Shown: positions 32,678 to 41,105 of the stretch, piece by piece
Layout of the letters: the number at the start of each line of letters is the position of its first letter
Numbering within the stretch: position 1 is the stretch's first letter
Assembly (NCBI GenBank): GCA_027622975.1
Contig: JAQBVN010000019.1
Location: 1 to 43,227 of the forward strand
Source of the DNA: Bacteroidota bacterium
GTDB lineage: Bacteria > Bacteroidota > Bacteroidia > Flavobacteriales_D > Sanyastnellaceae
Reading direction: 5' to 3'
DNA: 43,227 nt
Translations under genes and position numbers: made by a program
Notes under the pieces: model-generated
Told to the model about the DNA's origin: nothing
The model's database searches: none
What the model saw: the letters and a program-made list of their open reading frames with translations, nothing else

Positions 32678-34756
32678 ATGCGATTCAAAATCACCATCAT
32701 GCGCATCATGCCATCCAATGTTTTCGGCTGGGTCCTAGGGGCTACAGTCGCCTTGGCCGGGTTGACCGGCTGTGGAGGGGCGCCACAAGCTCCTCACGAA
32801 GATTCCAACGTTGAACATGCGGACGAATTTGTTTGGAAAACGGAGCAATTCGCGGACCTGAAAATCATCCGATATCAAATTCCCGGATGGGACCAGCTTT
32901 CCCCCAATCAGCAGGCACTTGTGTATTGCTTGAACATGGCGGGATTGAGTGGGCGAGACATCATGTACGACCAAAACAACCGGTACAATCTTAGGATTCG
33001 TCGTTTGCTCGAGGGCATTTACCTCGGCTACGATGGGGACCGCACCACGGAGAATTGGGAGGCATTTGAGGTGTATCTCAAGCGTATATGGTTTTCCAAC
33101 GGCATCCACCATCACTACGCAAACACGAAGTTGCAGCCGGGATTTGATGAGGCCTACTTGGATGAGTTGTTGGCAGCCACAGGACTTTCGTTGGACGACG
33201 AAGTGCGCGCTGTGATGATGGATCCATCGGTGGAGTCCAAAAAGGTCGAACAAGACGGCAGCAAAGGGCTCGTTGAAAATTCAGCCGTGAATTTTTATGC
33301 CCCCGATGTGACAACGGCCGAGGCCAAGGCATACTTCGAGTCCATCATTGATCGCGGGGATCGAAGCCCTGTGGAATATGGTTTGAATTCTCGTTTGGAA
33401 AAAAACGAGGCAGGGGAAGTGTTCGAGAATGTCTACAAATTGGGAGGACTCTACGGAGAAGCCATTGCAGAAATCATCAAGTGGTTGAATGAGGCTGTTC
33501 AATACGCTGAGAATGACAAGCAGGCAGCGGCGCTTCGCAACTTGATTGCGTACTACGAAACAGGCGATCTCGAAAAGTGGAGTCTTTACAACATCAATTG
33601 GGTTCAGGACACGGAAGGAGATGTCGATTACATCAACGGTTTTGTGGAGGTGTACAACGACCCATTGGGATACACGGGGAGCTATGAGACCATCGTTGAA
33701 ATCAAGGACTTTGACGCGAGTGCGCGCATGGCCACGTTGATGGACAACGCACAGTGGTTTGAGGACCACATGCCATTCATGGATGCGCACAAGAAGAGCG
33801 AAGTCGTGGGCATCACATACAACGTCGTGAATGTGGCGGGAGAGGCCGGAGATGCGTCTCCGAGCACCCCCATTGGTGTGAATCTCCCCAACAGCAACTG
33901 GATCCGCCAAGTTCATGGTTCGAAGTCTGTGTCCCTCGGGAACATTGTCAATGCGTACGACCAAGCTGCGGGCAGTGGCGTCCTCGAGGAGTTTGTCCAT
34001 GATGACGAAGAATTGACGAGGGTGAAAGCGCATAGCGAGCTTGCAGGCAAGCTTCATACGGCCATGCACGAGGTCATTGGCCATGCTTCAGGTCAGCTTG
34101 AGGAAGGGGTTGGGACACCCAAGGAGACCATCGCCGAATACAGCTCCACCCTTGAAGAGGGCCGTGCGGATTTGGTGGCGCTGTACTTTCTGATGGATCC
34201 GTACATGGTGGAGTTGGGACTGATGGAGAGCTTGGAAGTGGGCAAGGCGGAATACGACAGTTATTTGCGGAACGGCATGCTGACCCAGCTTCAACGTTTG
34301 GAATTCGGGGCGGACATTGAAGAGGCCCACATGCGCAACCGCGCATGGGTGAGCCATTGGTGTTTTGAGAAAGGCCAGGCCGCGGGCGTGGTGAACAAGG
34401 TGGTTCGGGATGGCAAGACCTACATTGACATTCAGGATTACGAAGCGCTTCGTGGGCTGTTTGGCGAGTTGCTGCGAGAGGTCCAGCGCATCAAGTCTCA
34501 GGGAGATTACGAGGCGGCCAAGGCTTTGGTCGAAGGGTATGGTGTCAAGGTCAACCCCGAGGAGCATCGCGAAATTTTGGACCGCGTGGCCGTGTTGGGC
34601 GTGGCTCCTTATGGTGGCTTCATCAACCCAGAAATGGTTGCCACCCGGGATGAGTCTGGGAACATTTCCTCAGTGGAGGTGACGTACCCCGATGAATTCA
34701 CAGGGCAGATGCTTCGGTACAGCGAGAAGTTCAGCTTTTTGCCGGATGTGAACTGA
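32678..34756 (+). CDS. dipeptidyl-peptidase III-like M49 zinc peptidase lipoprotein
   Basis: M49 peptidases remove dipeptides from peptide N-termini. The 692-residue product has a lipoprotein signal peptide ending in LAGLTGC, so unlike the cytosolic forms it should be membrane-anchored outside the cytoplasm. The zinc site is the M49-specific HEVIGH (residues 464-469, HExxxH) with EEGRAD at 493-498, matching the family EExRAD motif. Length fits bacterial members. ATGs at 32699 and 32708 give a shorter signal peptide and are plausible starts; 32699 gives the more typical one. A strong terminator follows. It is divergent from lptF/G. Confidence 0.93.
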   Translation: MRFKITIMRIMPSNVFGWVLGATVALAGLTGCGGAPQAPHEDSNVEHADEFVWKTEQFADLKIIRYQIPGWDQLSPNQQALVYCLNMAGLSGRDIMYDQNNRYNLRIRRLLEGIYLGYDGDRTTENWEAFEVYLKRIWFSNGIHHHYANTKLQPGFDEAYLDELLAATGLSLDDEVRAVMMDPSVESKKVEQDGSKGLVENSAVNFYAPDVTTAEAKAYFESIIDRGDRSPVEYGLNSRLEKNEAGEVFENVYKLGGLYGEAIAEIIKWLNEAVQYAENDKQAAALRNLIAYYETGDLEKWSLYNINWVQDTEGDVDYINGFVEVYNDPLGYTGSYETIVEIKDFDASARMATLMDNAQWFEDHMPFMDAHKKSEVVGITYNVVNVAGEAGDASPSTPIGVNLPNSNWIRQVHGSKSVSLGNIVNAYDQAAGSGVLEEFVHDDEELTRVKAHSELAGKLHTAMHEVIGHASGQLEEGVGTPKETIAEYSSTLEEGRADLVALYFLMDPYMVELGLMESLEVGKAEYDSYLRNGMLTQLQRLEFGADIEEAHMRNRAWVSHWCFEKGQAAGVVNKVVRDGKTYIDIQDYEALRGLFGELLREVQRIKSQGDYEAAKALVEGYGVKVNPEEHREILDRVAVLGVAPYGGFINPEMVATRDESGNISSVEVTYPDEFTGQMLRYSEKFSFLPDVN

Positions 34757-34785
34757 GTCTGAATTTTGAGATTTCTCAAGGATGG

Positions 34786-34823
34786 ACCCCGTCGTGCAAC
34801 TGCATGGCGGGGTTCTTTGTTGT
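34786..34823 (+). terminator. terminator after the M49 peptidase gene
   Basis: ACCCCGTCGTGC and GCATGGCGGGGT form a 12-bp stem with two G-T pairs around an AACT loop, followed by a T-rich stretch (TCTTTGTTGTT). It lies 29 bases after the TGA stop, ahead of the next ATG. Confidence 0.75.
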
Positions 34824-34852
34824 TCATTTGCAAAACCAAAACCCTCCGAGAC

Positions 34853-36316
34853 ATGAATCGCTTTTCGATTGGCCTTCCACGCGTTTCTTCCCTGCCAGTG
34901 TTTGTTGCGCTTGCGACGGGAGCATGGGCCCAAGTTCCTTGTGAGAATGGATCCGCCGATGGCTATCCCTGCCATGGGTTGGATTTGCTTTCGGTGAGAA
35001 CGATAGAAGACCTTGGAGGTGGAGCCAACGGCAACGACTGTTGGGGTTGGGTCGATTCTTCAAGTGGCCGTGAATTCTTGTTGGTGGGCCGGTCCAATGG
35101 GCTGTCCATTGTGGAAGTCACGGACCCTGTGAATCCCAACTTTCTGGCGGAGGTGCCTACAGCGACGGTGCAAAGTTTGTGGCGAGACATCAAGGTGTTT
35201 GATGACCATGCTTTTGTGGTCAGCGAGGCCGCGGGACATGGCATGCAAGTCATCGACCTGACCCAGGTGTTGGACATCACCGATGGCCCGGTGGAACTTG
35301 CCCCGGTCAGTCACTACCTCGGATTTGGGAACGCACACAACGTGGTGATCAACGAAGACACGGGGTTTGCCTTTGGTGTTGGGACCAACACGGCGGGTGG
35401 TGGATTGCATGCCGTGGACATCTCCGATCCAGGATCCCCTCAAGCGGCCGGGACTTTTGAAGGTGGGTACACCCACGATGCCCAAGTGGTTTCCTACGTC
35501 GGCCCCGACCTCGACCATGCAGGCAAGGAGGTCGCGTTTTGTTTCAATGGCAGTGGTGGCATCCGCATTGTGGACGTCACGGACAAAACTGACATGGTGG
35601 CCATTTCATCCTTGACCTATGCCCAATCTGCGTACACCCACCAAGGATGGGTCAGTGAAGACCATCGCTTTTTGTTCTTCAACGATGAATTGGATGAGCA
35701 GAGTTTTGGCAACGGCACCCGCACCTACATCTCGGACATCTCTGATCTTGACAATCCCTCTGTGCTTGGCTTCTATCAATCGCTAAACACAGCCATCGAC
35801 CACAATTTGTACGTTCGAGGTGACAAGGTCTTTGCTTCCAATTACCTGAGTGGCTTGCGCGTTTCTCGCATTGCGCCTGATGGTAACCTCGAGCCATATG
35901 CATTCTTTGACACCAACCCGGAATCCGACGCGACGGCCTTTGACGGGACGTGGAGCAACTATCCTTATTTCCCTAGTGGAAACATCGGAATCACGGGTTT
36001 CACCCACGTATTCATGGTGAAAGATCCCAATTTTGAGCCGGAAGTGGATGGTGTTGGGGCAGAAGTGACGCCGATCGACATGCTGGAAGTCTATCCCAAT
36101 CCCGCATCCAACACCATTCGCATCACGGGGTGGTCAGGCCAAGCCTCGATGCGCTTGGTGAACCTGATGGGGGAGGACGTTCAACATTGGCCATCCATGC
36201 CCTTGGGTAGCGGTCTGCAATTGGATTTTTCGAATGTTCCAGTGGGGGTCTACCTCTTGCAGGTGAATCCCGAGGATGGGGAGACCCAAACGCGTAGGGT
36301 GATCGTCAATCGTTGA
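34853..36316 (+). CDS. choice-of-anchor B family protein with T9SS type A sorting domain
   Basis: The 487-residue product starts at ATG 34853 with a signal peptide ending GAWAQ; the open frame upstream has no signal peptide. Residues about 30-390 are beta-propeller-like repeats (NGLSIVEVTDPVNPNFLAEV, MQVIDLTQVLD, GGLHAVDISDPGSPQAAGTF), matching the choice-of-anchor B proteins of Bacteroidota. The last 75 residues are a type A T9SS tail: LEVYPNPASNTIRI, MRLVNLMGED, VPVGVYLLQV, then RVIVNR at the very end. It should cross the outer membrane through the type IX system and be displayed or released. Function unknown. Confidence 0.9.
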   Translation: MNRFSIGLPRVSSLPVFVALATGAWAQVPCENGSADGYPCHGLDLLSVRTIEDLGGGANGNDCWGWVDSSSGREFLLVGRSNGLSIVEVTDPVNPNFLAEVPTATVQSLWRDIKVFDDHAFVVSEAAGHGMQVIDLTQVLDITDGPVELAPVSHYLGFGNAHNVVINEDTGFAFGVGTNTAGGGLHAVDISDPGSPQAAGTFEGGYTHDAQVVSYVGPDLDHAGKEVAFCFNGSGGIRIVDVTDKTDMVAISSLTYAQSAYTHQGWVSEDHRFLFFNDELDEQSFGNGTRTYISDISDLDNPSVLGFYQSLNTAIDHNLYVRGDKVFASNYLSGLRVSRIAPDGNLEPYAFFDTNPESDATAFDGTWSNYPYFPSGNIGITGFTHVFMVKDPNFEPEVDGVGAEVTPIDMLEVYPNPASNTIRITGWSGQASMRLVNLMGEDVQHWPSMPLGSGLQLDFSNVPVGVYLLQVNPEDGETQTRRVIVNR

Positions 36317-36324
36317 GGATTGTG

Positions 36325-36338
36325 GCGTCGTTTGACGC
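36325..36338. terminator. small hairpin between convergent genes
   Basis: GCGTC-GTTT-GACGC is a perfect 5-bp stem in the 78-base gap between the T9SS protein gene and cdaA. It lacks T-tracts, so its value as a terminator is low. Confidence 0.25.
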
Positions 36339-36394
36339 ATGAAGTGTATTCAGGCAATGGCTGCAGCGTCGGAGCTGAAGCTGTCCCATTGGGG

Positions 36395-37204
36395 TCAATC
36401 CTCGAGAAGCTCGTGCATGATTTCTCGGCAATCGTTGGGGTGGAGTGCGCGTCGCAGTTCGCCGTCCAAGGCCAAGCTGATGGTCCCGGTTTCCTCGCTC
36501 ACCACCCAAACAAGCGCGTCGGTTACCTCGGACAAACCCAATGCAGCGCGGTGTCTCATTCCGAGTTCCACGGGCAGATGGTTGCTTTGACTGACTGGCA
36601 AGACGCAACGCACGCCGCGGATTCGGCCCACCGCAATGTACAGGCCTCCGTCATGCATGCTGCATTCCTTGTGGAAGATGGATTGGATGAGGGGAGCGTA
36701 GATGTCGGCCACCAGTTTGGTGTAGCTCTGGATGTGCAACGTCAGGTCCGATGAACGTTGGATGATGATCAACGCACCTTCCTTTCGACTGGCCAAATCG
36801 TCCAAGGCCCGAACCACCTCTTCGACAGGAATGGGGCGTTTGTTTTTGGTCTGTTTCTGTGGCAAGAGACTGACCAGCCAAGTGGGCGGCGCCTTGAGTG
36901 AGGCACGATCGCCAATCGAAAATAGGAATTGCCTCAGCTCTTGTTGAAACACAATGATGATGGCCAGTATGCCCACCCCGATGAATTGTCCGAGGATTTC
37001 TCCTAAGAATCTCATCCCGGCAAATGTCACAACTTTCCAAATCAAGTAAATCGCAAGCAACCCGAGAAAGACGGGAATCGCCGTTGTTCCCTTGGTAAGT
37101 CTGTAAAGCCAAAACACGATGATGGCCACCAGCGTCAAATCGAGGATTTGAACGCCCATGGCGATGAAGGGTTGCGCCGCGTCAATCAAATTGAGGAGAA
37201 TCAT
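36395..37204 (-). CDS. cdaA: diadenylate cyclase CdaA
   Basis: CdaA makes cyclic di-AMP from two ATP at the membrane; this messenger controls potassium and wall homeostasis. The 269-residue product (ATG 37204) has three N-terminal membrane helices (about residues 12-35, 42-60 and 70-88) and the DAC domain. The catalytic pair is MHDGGLYI (residues 183-190), with DGG where the family usually has DGA, and GMRHRAALGLSE with RHR at 217-219. The start overlaps the folP stop by four bases (ATGA), a pairing seen in other Bacteroidota. The A-to-G change in DGA is conservative and probably still active. Confidence 0.93.
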   Translation of the reverse strand: MILLNLIDAAQPFIAMGVQILDLTLVAIIVFWLYRLTKGTTAIPVFLGLLAIYLIWKVVTFAGMRFLGEILGQFIGVGILAIIIVFQQELRQFLFSIGDRASLKAPPTWLVSLLPQKQTKNKRPIPVEEVVRALDDLASRKEGALIIIQRSSDLTLHIQSYTKLVADIYAPLIQSIFHKECSMHDGGLYIAVGRIRGVRCVLPVSQSNHLPVELGMRHRAALGLSEVTDALVWVVSEETGTISLALDGELRRALHPNDCREIMHELLED

Positions 37205-38052
37205 GAGGCTTGGGAGGTTGTCATGGCTTGGTGAAGGAGAACGGCTTGACGTGCTTCCAAGACGTCGTGAACCCTCAGCACGTGAGCTCCTCGCTCCAAG
37301 GCCCAAGCGTGAAGGGCGGTGGTTCCGTTCAAGGCGTGTTCGCTGTCGACTTCAAGAACTCGCTGAATCATCGATTTTCGGCTGATTCCCACCAGGATGG
37401 GTGCACCAATTCGTTGAAATACTTCCAATTCTCGGAGCAAGGCGAAATTGTGGGCCACCGTTTTTCCAAATCCAAACCCGACGTCGACCATCACGTCTGA
37501 AATGCCCGCTTCCAGAGCAGCCTCCCGTTGGGAAGTGAGGTGGGTGAGGACGTTGGTCACGACGTCGTCATAGGTGGGGTTGTTCTGCATGGTTTCAGGT
37601 GTTCCCTGCATGTGCATCAGGATGTAGGGGAGACCTGCTTCGGCTACAACTGGCCACATGCGAAGATCCGCCTCTCCACCACTGACGTCGTTGATGATGT
37701 CTACGCCTGCATGAATGGCACGTGCAGCCACTGATGCATGGTAGGTGTCGACGCTTAAGGGTACATGGGGATGGTCCGAACGGATGGCGCGAAGAACGGG
37801 CTCAAGCCTGCGCCACTCTTCCTCGGCTCCGACTTGAGGTGCCCCTGGCCTTGTGGACTGCGCACCCACATCCAACGCATCGGCGCCCTGAGCGATCATG
37901 GTATCTGCAGTATGCATGGCGTGGTCTAGGTCAAGGTTCTTCCCACCATCGTGAAAAGAATCAGGTGTCACATTGACGATGCCCAACACCCAAGGTTGGT
38001 GAAAACTCACCAAGGAACCGCGTAGAGAAATCGAAGGAGACACCACCTGCAT
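37201..38052 (-). CDS. folP: dihydropteroate synthase
   Basis: FolP joins 4-aminobenzoate to the pterin diphosphate to make dihydropteroate, an early folate step and the sulfonamide target. The 283-residue product starts at ATG 38052. It has WVLGIVNVTPDSFHDGGKN with the classic signature, DVGAQSTRPGAPQV (GGESTRPGA in most enzymes), PLSVDTYHASVA, DIINDVSGG, VDVGFGFGKTVAHN and VGISRKSMIQRVL near the C-terminus. It overlaps cdaA by four bases and is divergent from the DUF1599 gene across 21 bases filled by a palindrome. Confidence 0.95.
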   Translation of the reverse strand: MQVVSPSISLRGSLVSFHQPWVLGIVNVTPDSFHDGGKNLDLDHAMHTADTMIAQGADALDVGAQSTRPGAPQVGAEEEWRRLEPVLRAIRSDHPHVPLSVDTYHASVAARAIHAGVDIINDVSGGEADLRMWPVVAEAGLPYILMHMQGTPETMQNNPTYDDVVTNVLTHLTSQREAALEAGISDVMVDVGFGFGKTVAHNFALLRELEVFQRIGAPILVGISRKSMIQRVLEVDSEHALNGTTALHAWALERGAHVLRVHDVLEARQAVLLHQAMTTSQAS

Positions 38053-38054
38053 TG

Positions 38055-38071
38055 TAACTTGCCGCAAGTTA
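38055..38071. promoter_or_regulatory. 17-bp palindrome in the folP/DUF1599 divergent gap, putative bidirectional promoter or operator
   Basis: TAACTTGC-C-GCAAGTTA is a perfect inverted repeat with a 1-base centre. Each half reads TAACTTGC toward one gene and ends 11 bases before that gene's ATG (38074 on plus, 38052 on minus). TAACTTGC resembles a degenerate -7 box TAnnTTTG. It may be two back-to-back promoters or a regulator site that controls both genes. Confidence 0.5.
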
Positions 38072-38073
38072 GC

Positions 38074-38604
38074 ATGGAGACCCTCGACCAATACGACGAA
38101 TGCCTCGCGGTTTGTGAGGATTTGTTCCAACGAAAGACCCAGGACTATGGAACGGCCTGGCGCATCCTACGTCCATCTTCACTCACCGACCAAATCTTCA
38201 TCAAAGCCAACCGCATTCGCACCTTGCAACAAGTGGGGCAAGCGCAGGTGGATGAAGGCATTGAGGGCGAGTTTGTGGGCATTGTCAATTATTGCTTGAT
38301 GGCGTTGGTTCAATTGGGACTGCCAGAGGATGCTCCTATGGAATTGACACCAGAAGAGGCCATTCGCTTGTATGGCCAAGCGAAGAATGCCACCCGTGAT
38401 TTGATGATTCGCAAGAACCATGACTACGGAGAAGCGTGGCGCGACATGAGAATCAGCTCCCTCACTGACCTCATCCTGATGAAGGTGTTGCGCGTCAAAC
38501 AAATCGAGGATAACGCGGGAAAAACGGTGGCCAGCGAGGGGGTTGAAGCCAATTACATGGACATGGCTAATTATGCTCTTTTTGCGTTGATATTGAGTGA
38601 ATAA
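38074..38604 (+). CDS. DUF1599 protein with internal duplication
   Basis: This 176-residue cytoplasmic protein carries two copies of one motif: ICEDLF-like VCEDLFQRKTQDYGTAWR with SSLTDQIFIKANRIRTL, and later ATRDLMIRKNHDYGEAWR with SSLTDLILMKVLRVKQIED. That duplication defines DUF1599, which I recall being linked to nucleotide modification; the activity is unproven. ATG 38074 is preferred over a TTG at 38059 that would run into the palindrome. It leads a plus-strand group with the DoxX gene (32 bases downstream) and is divergent from folP. Confidence 0.87.
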   Translation: METLDQYDECLAVCEDLFQRKTQDYGTAWRILRPSSLTDQIFIKANRIRTLQQVGQAQVDEGIEGEFVGIVNYCLMALVQLGLPEDAPMELTPEEAIRLYGQAKNATRDLMIRKNHDYGEAWRDMRISSLTDLILMKVLRVKQIEDNAGKTVASEGVEANYMDMANYALFALILSE

Positions 38605-38636
38605 GATAATTCCGAATAATCAAATACTTGAATAGA

Positions 38637-40043
38637 ATGAAGGCTTTGGATGCACTGACTGGGGTGTCTCGCATGCTCGTGGGAGCATTGTTCGTGGTCT
38701 CGGGGTTGATTAAATCCAACGATGCGCTCGGATTCATGTACAAGCTTGAAGAGTACTTCGAACCTGGGGCTTTGAACTTGGAGGCGTTGGATCCATGGGC
38801 CCTCGAATTGGCAGTTTTCGTTTGCCTTGCTGAGGTCTTGTTGGGAATTGCCATCTTGGTCGGAGCCCTGCCTCGTTTGACCTCCGTGTTGACGACGGTG
38901 ATGATGGCCTTCTTCACTTGGCTCACCTGGTACACCGCCACTTGTGACCCGTTTGGATTCAAAACTTTGGTGGATGCGACGGGAGCCACCGTCGAAGTTG
39001 CCAACCAATGTGTGCTGGAATGTGGTTGCTTTGGCAATGCCATTCCGCTGACGCCACATCAGAGCTTTTTGAAGGATGTCGTGCTGTTGATTTTGGTGGC
39101 TCCCATTCTGTTGAGTGCCTTCTTGGGTCGCATCCAGTTGAACACCCCCCAGCAGTCCACGTTCCTGTACACAGGAGCCTTGGTGGTGACATACTTGTTC
39201 GCGGCGGTCATGTTGAATTGGCAGTTCCCTTTGTTGTACCTCGCGCTCAACCTCATCGCAGCTGAAGCAGTCAAGCGCCGCAGCTCGCATGCCCAGCGGG
39301 AATGGTTCATGGCCATCGCTGTGGTGATCGTCAGCGGCGCCGTGCAGTATTGGACCTTGGCGCACCTTCCCCTGAAGGACTATCGACCGTATGCCGTGGG
39401 CGAAAGCGTGATCGAGAACCGCATGACGGCTGAAGAATTGGGGAAGCCGGGGCCGCAGTTTGACAAGGAGATTCGGTTCTACAACCCTGAGACGGGGGCT
39501 GAAACGCTCGTCATGCAGTCACGGTTCATGGAGGAGAAGCTTTGGGACAAAACAAAGCACCCCGGAAAGACTTTCAACGAAACCTACCCCGAGGCGGACT
39601 GGGACAACGCCCGCGAGGTGAAAATCAAGGACGGTTACGAGCAACGGATTCTTGATTTTCAAATGGTCGATGCAGATGGAACGGATCAGGCCGACGAATT
39701 GCTCGGAGGTGATTCCCCCTTGTTGATTCAGGTGTCTAAAGATTTGGCCCACATGCCTACCAAGTGGCAGCGTCAGTTCAATGCCTTGGCCGATGCAGCT
39801 GGCGCGCGCGGCTGGGTGATGGTGGGCCTGACCAATGCCACGGCGGAGGATCACGCCGAATTTGTCGAATCTCAAGGTGCGATGTATCCGTTTCTGTCGT
39901 GTGACCAAACGGAATTGAAGATTGTCATTCGATCCAATCCGGGCTTGGTGTTGCTGAAAGATGGCATCGTCCTGGCCAAGTGGGCGGGTCGAGACGTTCC
40001 CTCGGTCGAGGAGGTGGCCGAGCTGATTCAACACACCCAGTGA
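38637..40043 (+). CDS. BT_3928-type membrane protein, DoxX plus thioredoxin-like domain
   Basis: This 468-residue protein (ATG 38637; a TTG three codons earlier also opens the frame) has an N-terminal DoxX part of several membrane helices (VSRMLVGALFVVSGLIKSND, LAVFVCLAEVLLGIAILVGA), a region ECGCFGN after helix three, and a soluble C-terminal half. That half resembles a thioredoxin fold lacking CxxC (QFNALADAAGARGWVMVGLT, ELKIVIRSNPGLVLLKDG, VLAKWAGRDVPS). It matches the Bacteroidota BT_3928 family. The role is unknown; DoxX relatives are linked to quinone or redox functions. It is followed by an ABC permease gene after three bases. Confidence 0.87.
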   Translation: MKALDALTGVSRMLVGALFVVSGLIKSNDALGFMYKLEEYFEPGALNLEALDPWALELAVFVCLAEVLLGIAILVGALPRLTSVLTTVMMAFFTWLTWYTATCDPFGFKTLVDATGATVEVANQCVLECGCFGNAIPLTPHQSFLKDVVLLILVAPILLSAFLGRIQLNTPQQSTFLYTGALVVTYLFAAVMLNWQFPLLYLALNLIAAEAVKRRSSHAQREWFMAIAVVIVSGAVQYWTLAHLPLKDYRPYAVGESVIENRMTAEELGKPGPQFDKEIRFYNPETGAETLVMQSRFMEEKLWDKTKHPGKTFNETYPEADWDNAREVKIKDGYEQRILDFQMVDADGTDQADELLGGDSPLLIQVSKDLAHMPTKWQRQFNALADAAGARGWVMVGLTNATAEDHAEFVESQGAMYPFLSCDQTELKIVIRSNPGLVLLKDGIVLAKWAGRDVPSVEEVAELIQHTQ

Positions 40044-40046
40044 TCC

Positions 40047-41042
40047 ATGGCACAGCTGCTTCGCCGTCTTGTTCAAAGTGCAGGCGTCCTGTGGGGCAGT
40101 TTGACGTTGGTGTTTCTCATTTTCTCGCAAGTTCCCGACCCGGCGCGGGCCATCGCAGGCCAAAATGAGCGTGCCGAGGCCGTGGCGGCCTTTCGCGCCA
40201 CCCACGGTTTGGACTTGCCAGTGGTAGAGAGATACATTCAATTCATGGCAGGGTTGCTGCCTTGGGGCCCCACGGATTCGGGAGACTGGGGCTGGAAGAT
40301 TCCGAGCCTTGGTAAAAGCTATTTGGGAGAGCGTCCCGTGGTGGAGGCCTTGGCGGAGGCTTTGCCGGCGACGATGTTGTTGGCTGTCACGGCCATGGGT
40401 TTGGCGCTTTGCGTTGGCATCGTCGTGGGCCTATGGCTCGCATGGATCGGAGAGGGACGTGTGGCGCGGTGGGTCATCGGTGGGGCTGCGCTCGGCATGA
40501 GCGCCCCGTCCTTTTTTGTGGCCCTCCTGGTGGCCTGGCTGCTGGGCCATGTGTGGCATGAGTACACGGGGCTTCCCGTCACGGGTGGATGGAGGGTGAT
40601 TCATCCGTTTCAAGGCCCTCAGGTGGCTTGGAAGCATCTCATCCTGCCCGCGCTGACCTTGGGGGTGCGCCCTCTTTCAGTGGTCATCCAACTCACGCGC
40701 AATGCGGCCGCGGATGTGTTGAATGAATCATACATCCGCACCGCCCGGGCCAAAGGCGTGTCTGGTCCACGATTGATGTTCAAGCATGTCCTGCGCAATG
40801 CGATGAACCCCGTCATCACAGCCGCCAGTGGGTGGTTTGCCGGCATGTTGGCTGGGGCTGTTTTTGTCGAGTTTGTCTTTGGGTGGAATGGCATGGGGCT
40901 TCTGATGTTCAGGGCGTTGGAACAAGGGGACCTGCCGATGGTGATGGGGGGCGTGCTCGTCATTGCAACCACGTTTGTGCTTGTCAATGTGGTCGTGGAT
41001 GCCATGTACGGTTGGCTCGATCCAAGGGTGAGATTGACCTGA
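40047..41042 (+). CDS. DppB-type ABC transporter permease
   Basis: This 331-residue permease fits the peptide/nickel (DppB/OppB) family. It has an N-terminal helix, a periplasmic region with LDLPVVERYIQFMAGLL, about five further helices, and the EAA-type loop SYIRTARAKGVSGPRLMFKHVLRNAMNPVI, which contacts the ATPase. The end has FGWNGMGLLMFRALEQGDLPMVMG and a final helix. Only this subunit is present: no partner permease, ATPase or binding protein is found nearby. It starts three bases after the DoxX-type gene, so it is co-transcribed with it. Likely it works with components encoded elsewhere. Confidence 0.9.
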   Translation: MAQLLRRLVQSAGVLWGSLTLVFLIFSQVPDPARAIAGQNERAEAVAAFRATHGLDLPVVERYIQFMAGLLPWGPTDSGDWGWKIPSLGKSYLGERPVVEALAEALPATMLLAVTAMGLALCVGIVVGLWLAWIGEGRVARWVIGGAALGMSAPSFFVALLVAWLLGHVWHEYTGLPVTGGWRVIHPFQGPQVAWKHLILPALTLGVRPLSVVIQLTRNAAADVLNESYIRTARAKGVSGPRLMFKHVLRNAMNPVITAASGWFAGMLAGAVFVEFVFGWNGMGLLMFRALEQGDLPMVMGGVLVIATTFVLVNVVVDAMYGWLDPRVRLT

Positions 41043-41105
41043 GAATCCCGATGGATTTTGTGTGAGGCCTTTGCACCCTCGCCCCGTGTTTTGCGTCAGA
41101 ATCGT

